A stretch of DNA of 64,000 nt from Meghimatium bilineatum (taxonomy: Eukaryota; Mollusca; Gastropoda; Stylommatophora; Philomycidae), in the NCBI GenBank assembly GCA_034231615.1, contig CM067306.1:35732019-35796018 (forward strand). The letters run 5' to 3'. The notes below the pieces were generated by a model. It was not told the origin of the DNA, did not search any database, and worked only from the letters and a program-made list of their open reading frames with translations. Numbering within the stretch: the first letter of the stretch is position 1; every line of letters starts with the position of its first letter. The position numbers and the translations under genes were made by a program. Positions 13,801-28,800 of this stretch are shown here, one piece after another.

Positions 13801-16800
13801 GAAAATCATGGATAGACAAAATTAAAGAATGAATTGGTATGATGTTTTTACGCCCATCTACATCATTAAAGATAGTAATTGCTAGAGGATTCTGTATTAT
13901 GATGCAGTAATTCTACAACCTTTATGGACTACGGGTTCTATGGAAAGGAATATAAACATACCTGATCCAATTGGATGAATTCGGCCACAAGCTGCAGCAA
14001 CATGTGGATTGAGCTTTAATCTATCGATCAAGAGTCGCAAGGAATCTGGCTGAAAGTCTACATCACCATCTAGAGCCAATAAGAATGTGTTCTGTGCACG
14101 GATCATCTTCCGAGCATCACTGATTGGTTCAGACATCAGTTGGTGAGCCAGAAAGTAATACAGATACATAACCTGGTGTGACCAATTAAATACATTTGAT
14201 TTAAACAAGGTCAGTACTCAAACTTTATAAATGATAATAATAACTGCAGTCTATATCCTGTACAGAACATATCATAATAATAATTGCAGCCTATATCCTG
14301 TATATAATACATTGGTATTCAAATGATGATGATGATAGTCTTTGTGTTTTTACAGACCAGTGTAAAATTTCAAACAGACTACGAGACACTCAAAATTGTA
14401 CATATGATTGCTTGTCTGGACAGGTTTTAGTGAAAATGCCTTGCCTATTTACACTAAACCCCCTCTTGACTGCGTTGATTAATTCCAAGGAAAATGCAAC
14501 ATCAATATGCTGGGAAACAGGCAGAACTGCAGGAAATACCAGTAGATGATTTAATACACAGACGACTGTCTTCAGGTTTTCCCTATTAATTTTCTGTAGG
14601 GTTTTACTCTCTTAGCCTCAGGTCGTCTAGTGCTAACCCGTGAACCGGGGGGGGGGGGTTGTCTCCCTTAGCCTAAAGCATTTTATTTTATAACAATTAA
14701 ACGGTCGTTGTACATTAGTTGTATATGCTAATAATATATTCAATCACATTGGTCAGTACAGTGTGGACAATCAACTTTGAAACCATGAACGAGTTCATAA
14801 ACTTAATTTGTGTTTGTGAGATGGACAAACTAACCACTCTACCACTGAGTCAACAAAGCTTTCAATATAAATACTATATGAATGTAATATTGATACTATA
14901 TAATCTAACAACCAAATTGTAAAACCAATTTAAAATAGAAATAATAAACAAAAGAACAACAACTTTTTCTTTTTAAGTCATTGTCCCTTTGTTTACTGTT
15001 ATTTCTATTTTACATTAGTTTTACTACTTGATAGTTAGATTATCTAGTAACAATAATACATTAACATACATAGTATTTATCGCTTCTTAATATTGTTTCT
15101 TGCTGCACTTTCCACCTTGTTGCATGTTCTCTGACAGTTTAATTATGTATACTTTAGATATAATAATTTCTAATGTGTACAGATAATATTTGCTTTGGTT
15201 TTTTACTTCAATCCCAAGATTAGATTTATGATTGTTTTCCATAATAAAATAAATAATTCCTTGAACTATGATTTGACACCCGCATGTTGTCTAGACCCAA
15301 AATGGATTCAAAGAAAAATAATTTGAATTGTTAGATGATTATTCTACTCAATATATCGCTATGGTGCAATTTCACAAGTTGAACAGTCTTATTTTCTAGA
15401 AGAGTCTTGGTCATGAAAAATTGTTGTGGGGTGTTCATTCTTAAGCTGCAGTGGATCTCTCTTGTAGCAGGATAATGGTCCAACTAGATTCCCAGGAGGA
15501 TATTGTCGAGACAATGAAAATAAGTTGTGTCAACGTGTATTTTGTGTCAATGGCCTGTCACATCCAACTTCAGCGGTGGTAAATCATATGCTCAGTGATC
15601 TTATCACTTCTACTGAACAATGGATGTTTGTAACCTATCACTAGTAGGCCAGCAATACAAGAGAACTGGTTCCAGGACTACACACTGGTCCCCAAACTAA
15701 AGCTAACCACAATCAATCTTGCTACACTTATTTTGCTGCTTTCTGTGCCACTATTGACAAAGCCACTGATGCTCATTATAAATTGGTTAGGGAGAGCAAA
15801 GAATAACAACATTATTTACTTACCTTCCTTACATATTGTAAGAGGCGACTAAGGAGGCTATAGTGTGGGGTTGATCGTCCCATCCCACACAGTCAAAGTT
15901 ACCCAGAAGCATTTTACCCAGATGCTGAAGTCGAAAGTGTCAACCAAAATGCACAGATATTGCAGCAAAACTGTACACTATGACACAATACATTCCATTC
16001 TCTGGGTCACTTAGTAGACTACATCTTACTAATTTACAGGAGTTTGAAAACGAATGTAGAAGATTTTAAATATAGGTTTTCAGCAGGCTACATTGCAGCA
16101 GCAATCATATATTCAGAAACCAACCTCTCATTTGACTGCCTTAATCTTACAACATGCATGACACGTGGCAGTGTTACTATTTTTGCTCCCCTTTCAGGAC
16201 CCTGGTAACACAGAAGCATAAAACTAGATCTGATTTTTATACTATTTCATTTGCACATGCTCTAATTTTTCTGCAATATTTGCCAAAGTTGTCACATTTC
16301 ACCAATGGAAGATGGGAAACTTTGGAATTTTTTATTTTTTTCTCAGTCTGATGTGGAAAGACAAGAGGTTGGTTTCTTTGATGTGGGGAGAAAACAGGTT
16401 GGTTTCCGTTCCTGGATTTTTTACTATTTAGCCACAGGCTACAGATACTTTTTTTTCACTGACAAATATTCATTATTGGAGCAACATCAGTGTTGGAGTG
16501 ACAATCAAACTTTATAACTCAATGCTTTCTATTGTGTTATATGGTAATGAGAATTGGACATTCACTGCTGATATGGAGATGGATGCAGGCCTTCAAATAG
16601 AAATGTTATAGACAAATTCTGTGCATCTCCTTTATAGAACATAAGACAAATTTTTACACAAGAAATAAAATAGAGATTACACAGTTCCACAAGAACCATT
16701 ACTTTAAATAGCGAAATGCCAAAATTTGCATGAGTTGGACATGTGTGCAGACATGATTCCGTGTCCGAAACAATACTACAGTGAATAATGTGGAAGAAAC

Positions 16801-19800
16801 AGAAGAAAAAAAGATCATGGACAGCCAACATAAAGAACTGGACAGGTCGGAATGTTTCCATACTCATCTGTATCGCTGAAGATAGATATCAATGGAAGTT
16901 TGTGTATTGATGCATCTAATGTGGTATCCCTATGACCCTAGTGGCTTATGGATATGGATTAGTTATTGGACACATGGGGTAATTTATTGGCAGCATTGGT
17001 ACCACCTACAGTCCCTCTGGTTTTGATAGCATGGCCATTTTACCTGCTGTCTGTTCAATTATAAAAGTAACTTATGTCACAGGTAATATAACACTACATG
17101 TCTGAAGGCAACTTCATTTTCTGCCACTCATGGGTGCATTTAACAAGAATTAGTTGCCCTTTCTATCAGGATCTCTCCTTAAAATCTCTTAGAACAACAA
17201 AATCAAATTAACAAACTATGTACCACACCTGGCTCCATCGTTTTCTGTGTCTAATCTGTGCCTTGTCTTTCAGGTGTGCAGTGAGTGTATTGCCTCCAGG
17301 CAATCTCCAAACCAAACGGCCACCGTAAGGTGTGTTCACCATTGTTGCCATAGGAACATTCATCTCAGCTCCATGTTCAAGACTGTGAAGTTGATGTCAC
17401 ATATCAATGAGGTATCAATAGACAATTGCATACTTGTCAACCCGTAAAGTTTTCCCATACAAAGTAACCTTGTCAGTCATAATTAGCAATGTTACCATTA
17501 TAACACTGAAATAAACTTTTTCATAATTTTCAGCCTTCCGTGACTGTTTTTAGATGTGTTCTATAAGGATGCTTTAAGAACTCACTAAAGGTCTTTCTAA
17601 AAACCTATGACATAAACCATGATACATGAGAAGTTGCTGCACAAAATTGAGCTGCATTGCAATCTGCCATCAAAAAGGGTGCAAAATCTTGTGAAAACAG
17701 GAGATATGCAGCAGCTCAATAGCAGAGAGTAGCTAGAAAGATACAAGCAGATAAAACACCATTTAAAGTTATCAAAACATGCCCTGTTTTTTCAAGAACT
17801 TTTGTGGAACCAGCATAGAGCTTATTAGCCATCTACGAAGTAATTCTTAAGAAAATAAGTCTAAATGAATTTCATAAAGTGGATGTAACAAATGGTCATC
17901 TTCGTTTGTGATGGAAGAGCAACAACAGATGTATTCCAAGACAGGTTCTACAAACCAGTTTGTATAATTTCTAATGAGGATATTAGAGAAGCATCTTCAA
18001 TATGATCTTAAAGAACATTTCAAGATAAAAATCAATTTGAAAAATATATGCACAAATGTGTTGCCGAAGCCAGAATTAGAACAAAGATTAGCAACACTGT
18101 TACCTGTCAGACATGTTACAAGAGGCAGCTATGAAGGTTTAAGGGGTGATATTGGCTCTCTCATCCCACAGAGGTTCAAGTGAGTCATGTTGGACTCAGA
18201 TGTGTTGTGCCATTAGGTACACATATTACAGTTGAGCTGTAAACAATGACAACACATTCTATTTTCTGAACTATATTCTGCAATTCTGTAGAAGTTTGAG
18301 AATGAACATAACAGACAGTTTCTAATCATTTAATTGTCATTTATCAATCAAATAATTATTTTATAAATATATTTATCTGCTCTGTATGCTTTTTTTAAGA
18401 TTTGCAAGGTTTTTTTATGACTATTGGCCATTTAACAGGTTTTCAACTCAAGTTGACAGGTATGCAATTGTTTTATAATTTTTCATGTGAATAACTAAAA
18501 ACCACTCACATAAATTATTAAATATTACATACATAAATGTTCAAATACTACACCTAATTATCTTTTAAATATATAAATTTACCTAAACATTAGGGGGCCC
18601 ATGCACACAGATGACAGTTTTTAATGAATTTTCTAAACATTACTAATAAAGATTTACTAGATTTTTATTTGATCGCTAAAACATTAGCCACAAGAATGAC
18701 AAACTTTACATGAATTAAAAATATTACATTGATAGCTAAACACTACAGGCATAACTAAATATTCAATGAAAACTCAACATTACCTAGAGGATGGATATAT
18801 TTTATATAGATAACTAATCATGATTTGTAGGGATTACTAAATATTGCATGGATAACTAAACATTACCTGCAAGGATAACTACATATTACCGGTACATGTT
18901 TAACTAAACACTACCTCTAAGGAACTCCGGTGTGACAATCAGGGCTGGGATAACATTCAGAGTGCAAAGAATAGGGACACTGTCTTCTTTCCAGGTATGC
19001 CATGACAACATTTTACATAGATGAAGCTAAACACTACCTGTAAGGATGACTACACATCATAAATAGATAACTAAACACTACCTAGGATGACTACATTTAC
19101 TTTGGATTATTAAATATTTCCCTCACAAGTAAACATACATCCTCACTTCAGAACACTTAATGCTCGTAATCACGAACCCTTCCACACAACCCTTCTCAAA
19201 TTACACAGACTTACTCTGTAGCATCTGGCACAACTCTGACCAACATTTTAACCCAGTCATTGACATCATATCTTTTGTCACTCTCGTCATGCTCCTCAAA
19301 GGCATCATCAAAGAAGATGTGTGCTGATGTTGGGAAAATTGTAGAAAGTTATAGTGGAGAGAAAAAACATATAGAAATGTGTGAGAAGAGCATATCAAAC
19401 CAGCATAATGGATAAGAGGAGAATACATAAACAATAATAGTCATAACTGCAACAAAACTGTTATCCGACAGGCAAATTTTGGAAACAGTGTAATGAAGTT
19501 TTCCTGATCACTGGAAACGTACAGTATAGCATATAAATATAGATTTTTCGACTAAAAGGCATTTATAAAGAACACAATAGAACACACAACAAGTAATGAA
19601 CAGCACTGTCCATGATCGCATTATAGCAAAGCCAAAAGGATTGTTATGGCGTTCGTCCATCACAAGTGATGAGGATGATGTTTTACATCCCTTTTTTAAA
19701 TTCAGCTAGAGATATGTTCTTGCCTATGAGTTCATAGATGGTTAATAAGCCCTATTCGAGCTGCAAATATCCTTGAACAGTTCAGGCATGGAATCACCAG

Positions 19801-22800
19801 TGTAGACTGTTTCTGGTCTATCCATGACTTTCTAGCTATTTTCCGCTGTTGAGTTGCTACATTTCACCTCTTTTCACAAGATGAATCACCATTTGTTACT
19901 GTAGAGCACCATGTTGATCTATTTTGTGCAAGTTCTGCCCATGTATTTTGGTCTATTTCAAAGGCTTTCAATGAAGTTTTTAATAAGTCCTTGAAGATCT
20001 TCTTTTGGCCACCTTGAGATCATATACCCTTTTCCAGCTCACCATAAAGAAGTATCTTTGGCAGGTGATATGGTCTGGTATAGGAATCAAATTACCCGTC
20101 CAACAAATTTGTGTCTGCATCAGGATAGTGTCAATGCTAGGGATACCAGATCTGTCAAGGACAGTGGTATCTGGAATCTTGTCTTGACATCTGATGTTCA
20201 TAACTTTTCTCAGACAAGTTATGTGAAAGTGATTGTGTTTCCTCACATGATGTCTATACATAGTCCATGGTTCACTAGCGTATAACTGCACTGGTCATAC
20301 CACTTTTGTGCTATATCGATAGCTAAATTTTCAGCTTAGTCTGTAGGTTAAAGCCATTTCTATGTCATATAAATGCTTACAATCTGCAGAAAGAGGTTTT
20401 TGCCTTGTTGATCCTTGTATACATTTCATCATCAACGTTGGCATTTTGTGATAAAGTACTACCTAAAAAATGGGATACATTATTGATAAAGGCCTTTTGA
20501 TCAAAACATCAATTCAATTTGTGTTATATTTTCAGTGATTAGAAAAAAAATATATTATATATCAAATAAGTTTTCACATAACCTCTGTATGCCTTGCTGA
20601 ATCAGGGAAGAAGGAGGTCTCTGGAACTATCTCTTGTATGAGTCTTATAAAAAGATTGTTTTCATAGCATCTGCCATCTCTGCTGTCTATCTTCCGTGTG
20701 GATCTTCCCATTCTTTGTATCCAATGTATTTAAACAGCTGCTATATGTCCTTCTATCATTGCTATCATTCTACTATTGCTGTTAACTGTACTACTATTGC
20801 TGTTACCTGTACTACTATTGATGTTACCTGTAGTACTATTGCTGTTAACTATACCACTACTGCTGTTAACTGTACTATTATTGCAGTTAACTGTACTACT
20901 ATTGCTGCTAACTGTACTATCATTCATATCAGTCAAACTATTGCTGAAACTTATACTGTTGCACTTATATTTCTGCTTTGCACTTATATGTCTGCTATTT
21001 TTATTAATATATTTTAACATTGGTAGCATATCCTACTGAAAATGAAGCCACCGGGGATCTCCCTAGACTAATGCTGTTCGCTTTGAGCTCATGAAGTATT
21101 GTGTTCAATTACCACTTGCAGCACCAAGTTTACAAAGTGAATTTTTGTGACCAGTATAAGACATGGACCTGATAAAAACGCTCTTGAGAAAGATTACAAC
21201 ATGCAAAATGAAATGCCTGAGAAAGGCTATAAATGTCATCAGAAGAGACTGAATGAGAAAAAGATTCATCAGAAGAGACTGAATGAGAAAAAAGATATCA
21301 GAAAGTTAGTAAAGACCATATTATGCAAACAACATATAGAAAGCCAGCAGATCAACTGGTTCGGACACATGCGAATGAAACCATCACAACCAGCCATCCA
21401 GGCATACAACAGAAGAAATAACTGCTAAAAATCAAGAGAAAGACCAAGAATGAGATGGGAAGATTCAATCAGAGAGATTGTTAAAAACCATGGTATAACC
21501 ATGGTAAGCACAACAAAGATGGCGAAAGACAGAAAACTTCAACTCCCCACGACATGTGATGGCATTTGTGGAAAAGACGATAAATAGACTGCTAAGGAAA
21601 TATCTTACCCTCAAATTCATAGTAATCTGTATCAGCCTCGAATGCCTTCATAGCTATTCTCCTTGCACTTTGGTCTGCATCAAGTCTGACAATTGATCGA
21701 AGCATCTAGAAATTAAAACATAATGTGTAGTTTTAAAACAATGTGGGTAGCACACATCTTATTCATGACACAGTGATAAACCCAGAATTTCTTAGTCGTG
21801 GTGATTTTCTGGAAATTATCTATGTTCTATAAGATGTCACTCATTTATGAATGATGAGGATGCACATCTGCCTGCATTGAAAATTGAACTTAGTATCTAG
21901 AATTTCTAAACCTCACTCTGTAAACTCTCCATTTCAGATCCGAACATAATTTGTATTACTGGGATTAATAGTAAAATAAGTATAACTGGAAGGTTAATAC
22001 AAGAAATATGACTATGCATTTCTCTAATGTGTACATTAGTGTTAAAATACTAACCAAGACTCTTAGTAATCTCAACATGGTGAATCCTGGAAATTCTTCT
22101 TCTTCTTCTTTCATTTGCTTAAAATTTTATATCCTGGAAACTGACAATTCAACATTTAAAGATGTGTCTGGCCGATATTTAGGAATCAAGCAGAGAGATT
22201 TGCTGACATCCCAGATGAAGTACAGCTCTAAGTACCACTAAGAAACCAACACTTCTCATTGAGCTTTGGAATCCTGAAAGTTTCCATGTTGGTAATAATA
22301 GCTGGGGGGGGGAATGATGTAAAACTGTTGCCCATAGGTAGAAACAGAGAACACAGTGTAATATGTTTTACAGTTAAAACTAAAGACTACCTTTTAAGTG
22401 CCTAACTAGTGATAACAAAACAAAAATACTGAATTAAACAAACACATAGAATTTAACAAACACACTGAATTGAATAAACACACTGAATTAAACAAACATA
22501 CCAAATTGACATTCCAACCACAATGCCTTTGTCAATAAAAATTAAAAGGCAGAGAACAATCAATAAAACTTTTAGTGCTAAAGGAAATAGCCTGTAGAAA
22601 AACTCGGGTTGTGATTTCTCGCTTAACACGACCACTCCTCCAGTCGACTCAGCTGTAAATGAGTACCTGACGCATGAGTTAAGGGAGGTAAAGACCGAAA
22701 GAAAGGGAATTGGCCACCCCACCCAATAGTTGCTGCGGTTTAGTACATGAAGAGTTATCTTCATACCCAACGGCAGGTATGTACAAATGACGATGACTCT

Positions 22801-25800
22801 TATTCCATGATTAAAATAAAGGAACTTGGTTTGAAATGTGGTGTCGCTAGAAAGGAGAGTTTCCGTGGGTAAAAAAGAATGATGGTCAATCAACGACGTA
22901 CCAGGACTTTATGTCAACATGTAATGGCGGATACACTCACGGAAAGATGTGAGCACCTATGGACTTGTCCAGAGTGCAATGACGATGATCCAACGACTAA
23001 CTAACTAAGGTTGCTACCATAGGACATACCTTTACCTTTTACTAGTCTGTAGACCAGTGGGGGCAAAATACAACACACAGGCCAAATCCAGCCAGACATT
23101 TGTTTCTGGCCCACTAAAAGTACTTAATGTGTGACCTCAGACATACTACTTGGAAATTCTTATGACTAAAAACAAGTTTTTATGGTTTCATACTACATGA
23201 AAGAAGTTCATTCCGGCCCGCGACCCAAAGAAGGTTGCTATCCTGATGATGTGTAACCCAAGGAATTTACATCATGCCTGTTTAGTTTTTTTGTTTGTTG
23301 TTGTGTCTGTACTTTGATCCAGGCATTAACCTAACCACAAACTTAAAAGTCTATAACACCATTGAGGTCACTACCACGCTATACACTTGTGAGACCTGGA
23401 AAGTGTACAGTAGACATCTTTCTATGTTCCTTCAGCGCAGTGAGTTCCTTAAGTGAAAACGACTTGCCGGAAGACAGAAGAGGTACTTCAAGGAGTCTCT
23501 CAAAATGTCTTAAAGGGCTTCAACATCAACGTCTCATCCTGGGAGTCTGTAGCTCAAAATCTCCCAGTGTGTCAGCATCGCTGAGAATAATAAAATCTCA
23601 GAGGCACAGAGAAGATGTGTTATCTGAAAAGACCAAACAACAGACACAAAGATGCCCAATTCTAATAATACGTGTCCCAAATGTGACATGGGATTCTATG
23701 CCAGGATTGGACCTTTTCAGTCATGTCACATGCCAGAGAGATGCAACAACACAAGCCTGATACTGTTGTCATCATTGCCTGTGTTAGATGGCCATTACTA
23801 TTATAATTATTACTTCAACTAGTCTATATTTCACGATAGCAAATAAAGTATGTGATATATAAATATATTTTCTAGCCCAAAAGGGAAGCACAAAAATATA
23901 TGTAAGAATAAGACATCATAGTGCTACTTTATGAGTCAGCTGATGGTTTACACAGAAGTCGTCAGTCAAGGAATCGGTAGAGGAAGCAGACTGAAAAACA
24001 TTTGCACATAAACTAGTGATCAAATCCAGTTCACTTAACCTTTAATGGCTTTCATATAAAGCCACCCATCTATAAACCCATAATCAATCAGGGTAGTAGG
24101 GGTTCTACATTGGATGAATCAACACGCAGTCCTCCAGCAATTTATATTTTTACCAGTGTGGATGAATATAAAGAAATCGAGCTGTCCAGTATCTTATATT
24201 GTCTACCCATGATTTTGTCTTGCCTCCATTGCTTCTTCTACCATCAACTGTACCCTGCAAGATTATTTTTGACAGGGAACCATGTTGCAATAGATGTCCA
24301 AACCATGCAAGTTTTCATCCCAAAAAAAATGTATAATGAATCCATTTATGAAATTATGTTTTTAATTTCTTTATTTTAGTTATTTATGAGCAACCCCTCT
24401 TTCAATCAGGTTTTTTTTTTACAAAATGTATCCAACTTTCTTCATTCCTTCCTAGCTCAACAGTATCCTAATGTTCTTCATTCCTCTCTAACTCACCTTT
24501 ATCCTAACTTTCTTAATTCCTACCTAACTCACCTATATCCTAACTTTTTCCATTCCTGTCTAACTCACCTGTATTCTAACTGTTTTCATTTCTCCCAAAC
24601 TCACCTGTATCATTTCATTCTCTGTTTCATGCCACATAGTTGCACAAATGTACACATAAGGTGTATAATCTGTTCTATTGCGGGAGGTATCAGCCAGGTC
24701 AAATGTACTGTCATCATCTTCATTCAGTTCAAAATTTGCCCACGGAGCTTGAATTATCTATTGGAAAACATTATATTGTAATTAAAACAGAAAGCTTTGA
24801 AACTATAAAGCTCTATCCTAACTCACATGAGATCAAAGACAATATAGTCTCCTTGAGAAATGAGTTGCTGTATATTACTGGGTTATATATATCAACGTGG
24901 ATAGGTAAAACTGAAGTAGTACAATTAGTAAACTAATGGACAAAGAGATATAAACTACATTAAATTACCAGTGAGAACATGTTATGAAGTTAAAAGCAAT
25001 AAATTGATAACACTGATATGTTCCCCTGTGGACAATCTGCAGAAAAAACAGAACATATTATAAAGAACTGCCCACTGTACAGCACAACAAGAATAAAACT
25101 GTGGCACTGAAAAAATTCAGATGGACAAGCTCTTCACCCTATCTCTGAGCTATTAACCACAGTTCAGTTAGTTGAAGAAATCCATATTCATATATGACTC
25201 TGACAGGACAATGAAGAGGAAGAAAGAATTTTAAGCAGGTATAAAAGGACAAGCAAAGAGCGATACCACAAACCTGTTTAAATCATGCATGTGTTGTCAA
25301 CTGTCAGCAACACAGGCCACAACAAAATGCGGCAGTGAAGTATACATCATGTTTCCAGACATCGCATACAAATAATCCATTGCCACAAGAATAAAATGCA
25401 CAAATTTTAGGGCAGAGGCAATTGCCATACTCACTGCTATTCAAATATTTAACAACCGAGCCCATACTCCAAAACATTGCAATCTTCAGTAATTCATGAT
25501 CAGTCTTACAAGCCATCTAAAGTACGAAACAAGACAAACTCATTCACAACATCAGACAAAATATCTTTGAATTATCTAGAACAACCACATTAGTACTACA
25601 ATAGATAAATAGATAGCAGCTCAATGTGGCATCCCTGGTAATGAAAAATGAAAGACAAATTGTCAAAAACAGGAAGCAATCTCTCTCAGACCCACATAAC
25701 TCATAGCTTCAGGGAAGTAGTGACTGCTAAAACAGTCTATGTAACTTCAGTGGAGACAAAACAAAACAGAAACTATAGTCACAAGCAAGACAACATTAAC

Positions 25801-28800
25801 AAATTTAACAGAAATTAACAGATCATATTTTGACTATGTATGAAATGAGATATCTAAGAAAAACAGAAAACAGAGCAAGAAGAGATCATGTGAGAAATAA
25901 GGAGATTACAAGAACTGTTGGAACAACCCCAATGGTCAAATATATTGAAAAACAGAGATTTAAATGGCTCAGCCACCTAATGAGAATGAAGACTTATTGG
26001 CCAGTGGCAAGAGTATACAACATGAAAATGGAAATAGCATGACACAGAGGAAAACCAAGAATAAGGTAGGTTAAAGCAGCTACCAACATTATTACATGGC
26101 ACAGTATTACTGCATATCGAACCACCAAATGTGCAATAGCCCGAAAACCGATCATCATTCAACCTGTGATTCCTCACAGCATAAGCAGAGAAAAGACAAT
26201 AGATAGATATTTTGACTGAGAACATGACATTGCCTTCTAAAAGCACACTTACGCCAATCAGGATCAGTAATTCTGCAGCCTGCATCTACGGAGCAGCAGC
26301 ACAGACACCAGAACACATACTATAGAAATGTCCCAGTTTTGCTATTTACCAAACGACAATCTGGCCCACAGGAACTTCTATGCAAAACAAGTTATGGGGG
26401 AACCAACAATGACCTAAAACAAACTGCTCTATACATGACCAATATTGGACTGGATGTTTAACAATTGATCGCAGAAGAAGAATATAAGGCATGAGGAATA
26501 GACAGAAGAATTAAGTTAAATTAAAGCTAAATTGTTTACAATGAATTTTTTGTGAGTAAAATTATGATTACCGTAATCAATGTATTTTAGACATGAAAAA
26601 TCAATTCACTATGACTAAAGTTATTTTTTTTAAATCATCTGTATGGCAAGAGCATGATCATGACATTTTCGTAAACTGACACATGTGACAAACATTGCTT
26701 CTGTAAGTTTTTAAAAGAATACTAGTTAAGCTGGCCTAAAGTTATGGACAATCAAGGTTGTTTAAAACTGTAATCAGTGCATTTTCATTGTCGATTTACC
26801 TTCTTCTCTTGAGGCACTCTATCTCTTGATCTATAGAACACCAAAGATTGTTCTAGAAGCACTCCACAGTAGAGAGGTTTAGAAAACAGCCTGAAAAAAC
26901 AATAATTGATGCAATTTATAGATAATTGTTAGATGGAAGAAATAAAGAAAACTATTTGAGGTAACCTATTTAACTAAAATCTGGAAAACAGGCTAGAATC
27001 TGGTTCTACTAATCTACACTCAGAATCCTGATATAATGCCAACCAGGCATGACCACCAATGACAGACAATGTAAAAACCTTCAGACATTAAGTATCTATC
27101 TATCTATTTTCTGAACCCTTTGTTGCCTTTCAGCGTCAGGGGTAGAAGAGTTTTCTGGAGATGGCTCTCTTGTGTGCTGAGTATATTGTGGAATTTGTCG
27201 CCTCTTTAATTTCGGTGGTCCATCTTTTTCATGGTCAGCGTCGTCTATTGTTTGTTTTTGTGAATATAAAGTCTATCTGGCTCTTGCATTCCAGGCTGTT
27301 TCATTTATACCATGTGTACACTTGTGATTGTCTATGTTTATAAAGAAGGTGTAATTAAGTATCAGCTACATTATAAACCAGTTTTATATAGGTATCTTTA
27401 TCCCAGTTAGTGAGCTCTTCTGGGAGACTTTCCAGAAAGGAAGCATCATCTTCCCAAGTTAGACATTACTCTTGACTGTAGTGATATGTGATTAAATTAA
27501 CTAACACCACTGCACACCTGATGCACCCACAAGCCAACCTGTAGATACTTGGGTCGGGGAAGGTTGTAGAGTTAAGGCCTCAAAAGATGGTATGCCCCCC
27601 CCCCCTTTTATATAACTAGAGCACTATATTTATTTATTACTCCAAAAAAGAATAAGACACTCTTAATCTCCACCCCCCCCCCCTCAATTTTTTAATGATA
27701 AAACTTCCTGGGCTATAGTAGTTTCACAAAAAAAGATCTCTGAATACCAATATATTTTAAAGTGAAAAATGCTGTTTATAGAAAAGCAAAAATCTTTTTT
27801 TTAGGAATTAACCCTTTTAGAGCTGTCATATCTATGCCCTTGTCCCAGGTGTTCAAACTCTTTTTTTTCAAGATTGTGAACTATATGTATATTGATAGTT
27901 CACGTAACTTGCTAATTTGTGTTCTCCTCCATCTCCTTCTTTCTCTCTTTGTGCACAATTTCTAATTCATGAAATCTTAATTTAAAAACACTTAGGGCCT
28001 ATATGGAACAAAATGAAAGCTCACAAATGCATAGACTATATCACACAATGGCATTGGGCCAAAGAACATGAGCCCATGGGCCGCTGGATCAGTAACCAAC
28101 CAAACCCTACTTTATTGTAGAATTGATTGTTGCTCCAGAGCAGTGAGCTCCTTACAACTGGGACCATACTCAGAGTATAAAGTGTTACATCATCTGTCAG
28201 GACTTACATACATCACCGTTGATACTTATCAAAGATTATATTAGATTATACTCTAAGAATTATTTGAACAATAGAGAATCCATACAAGTTACACAACTCT
28301 ATAAAGTGCATTCTAAATTTCCCAGTGAATATTCATGCAGATGACATTCTAAATTTTCCAGTGAATATTCATGCAGATGACATTCTAAATTTTCCAGTGA
28401 ATGAACTGCGTCACCTGCATATCTACTTTCTGTCACCCGCTGTTCTCGGATGTTAAGACTCTTACTATTTTCTTAATAAAAGGATAAAACTTGGTATGGT
28501 GCCTCTTATCTTTTTTTAAGATTTAATCTAATGTACCTCTTATTGTGAGATAAGCTTCTTTCAACTGTGGACATTAGTCAAATTGGCTATATCAGAACTT
28601 TTAACTATAAAAAATAATGGAGGCCGCGTTCTGACAAAAAAAACAGTTACCACACCATCTGAGATTAAATATGACGATTTTGTGATCTCTTACATTTCTC
28701 ACTATGCTTTTGTGTATGGCCTTTTGTGTAAGGTAAAGGTAGATCCTGTGGTAGCAACCTGCCATCAGGAAGAAGATACTCTTCATGTACTAAGCACCAG

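Noticed and set aside
20634-21039. Open frames of about 90-127 codons on both strands
   Set aside because: Produced by the 21-bp tandem repeat (Leu-, Thr- or Asn/Ser-rich depending on frame).
22453-22893. 146-codon minus-strand frame between exons 8 and 9
   Set aside because: It overlaps a family E SINE and a short tandem repeat; exons 8 and 9 join in phase 0 without it.
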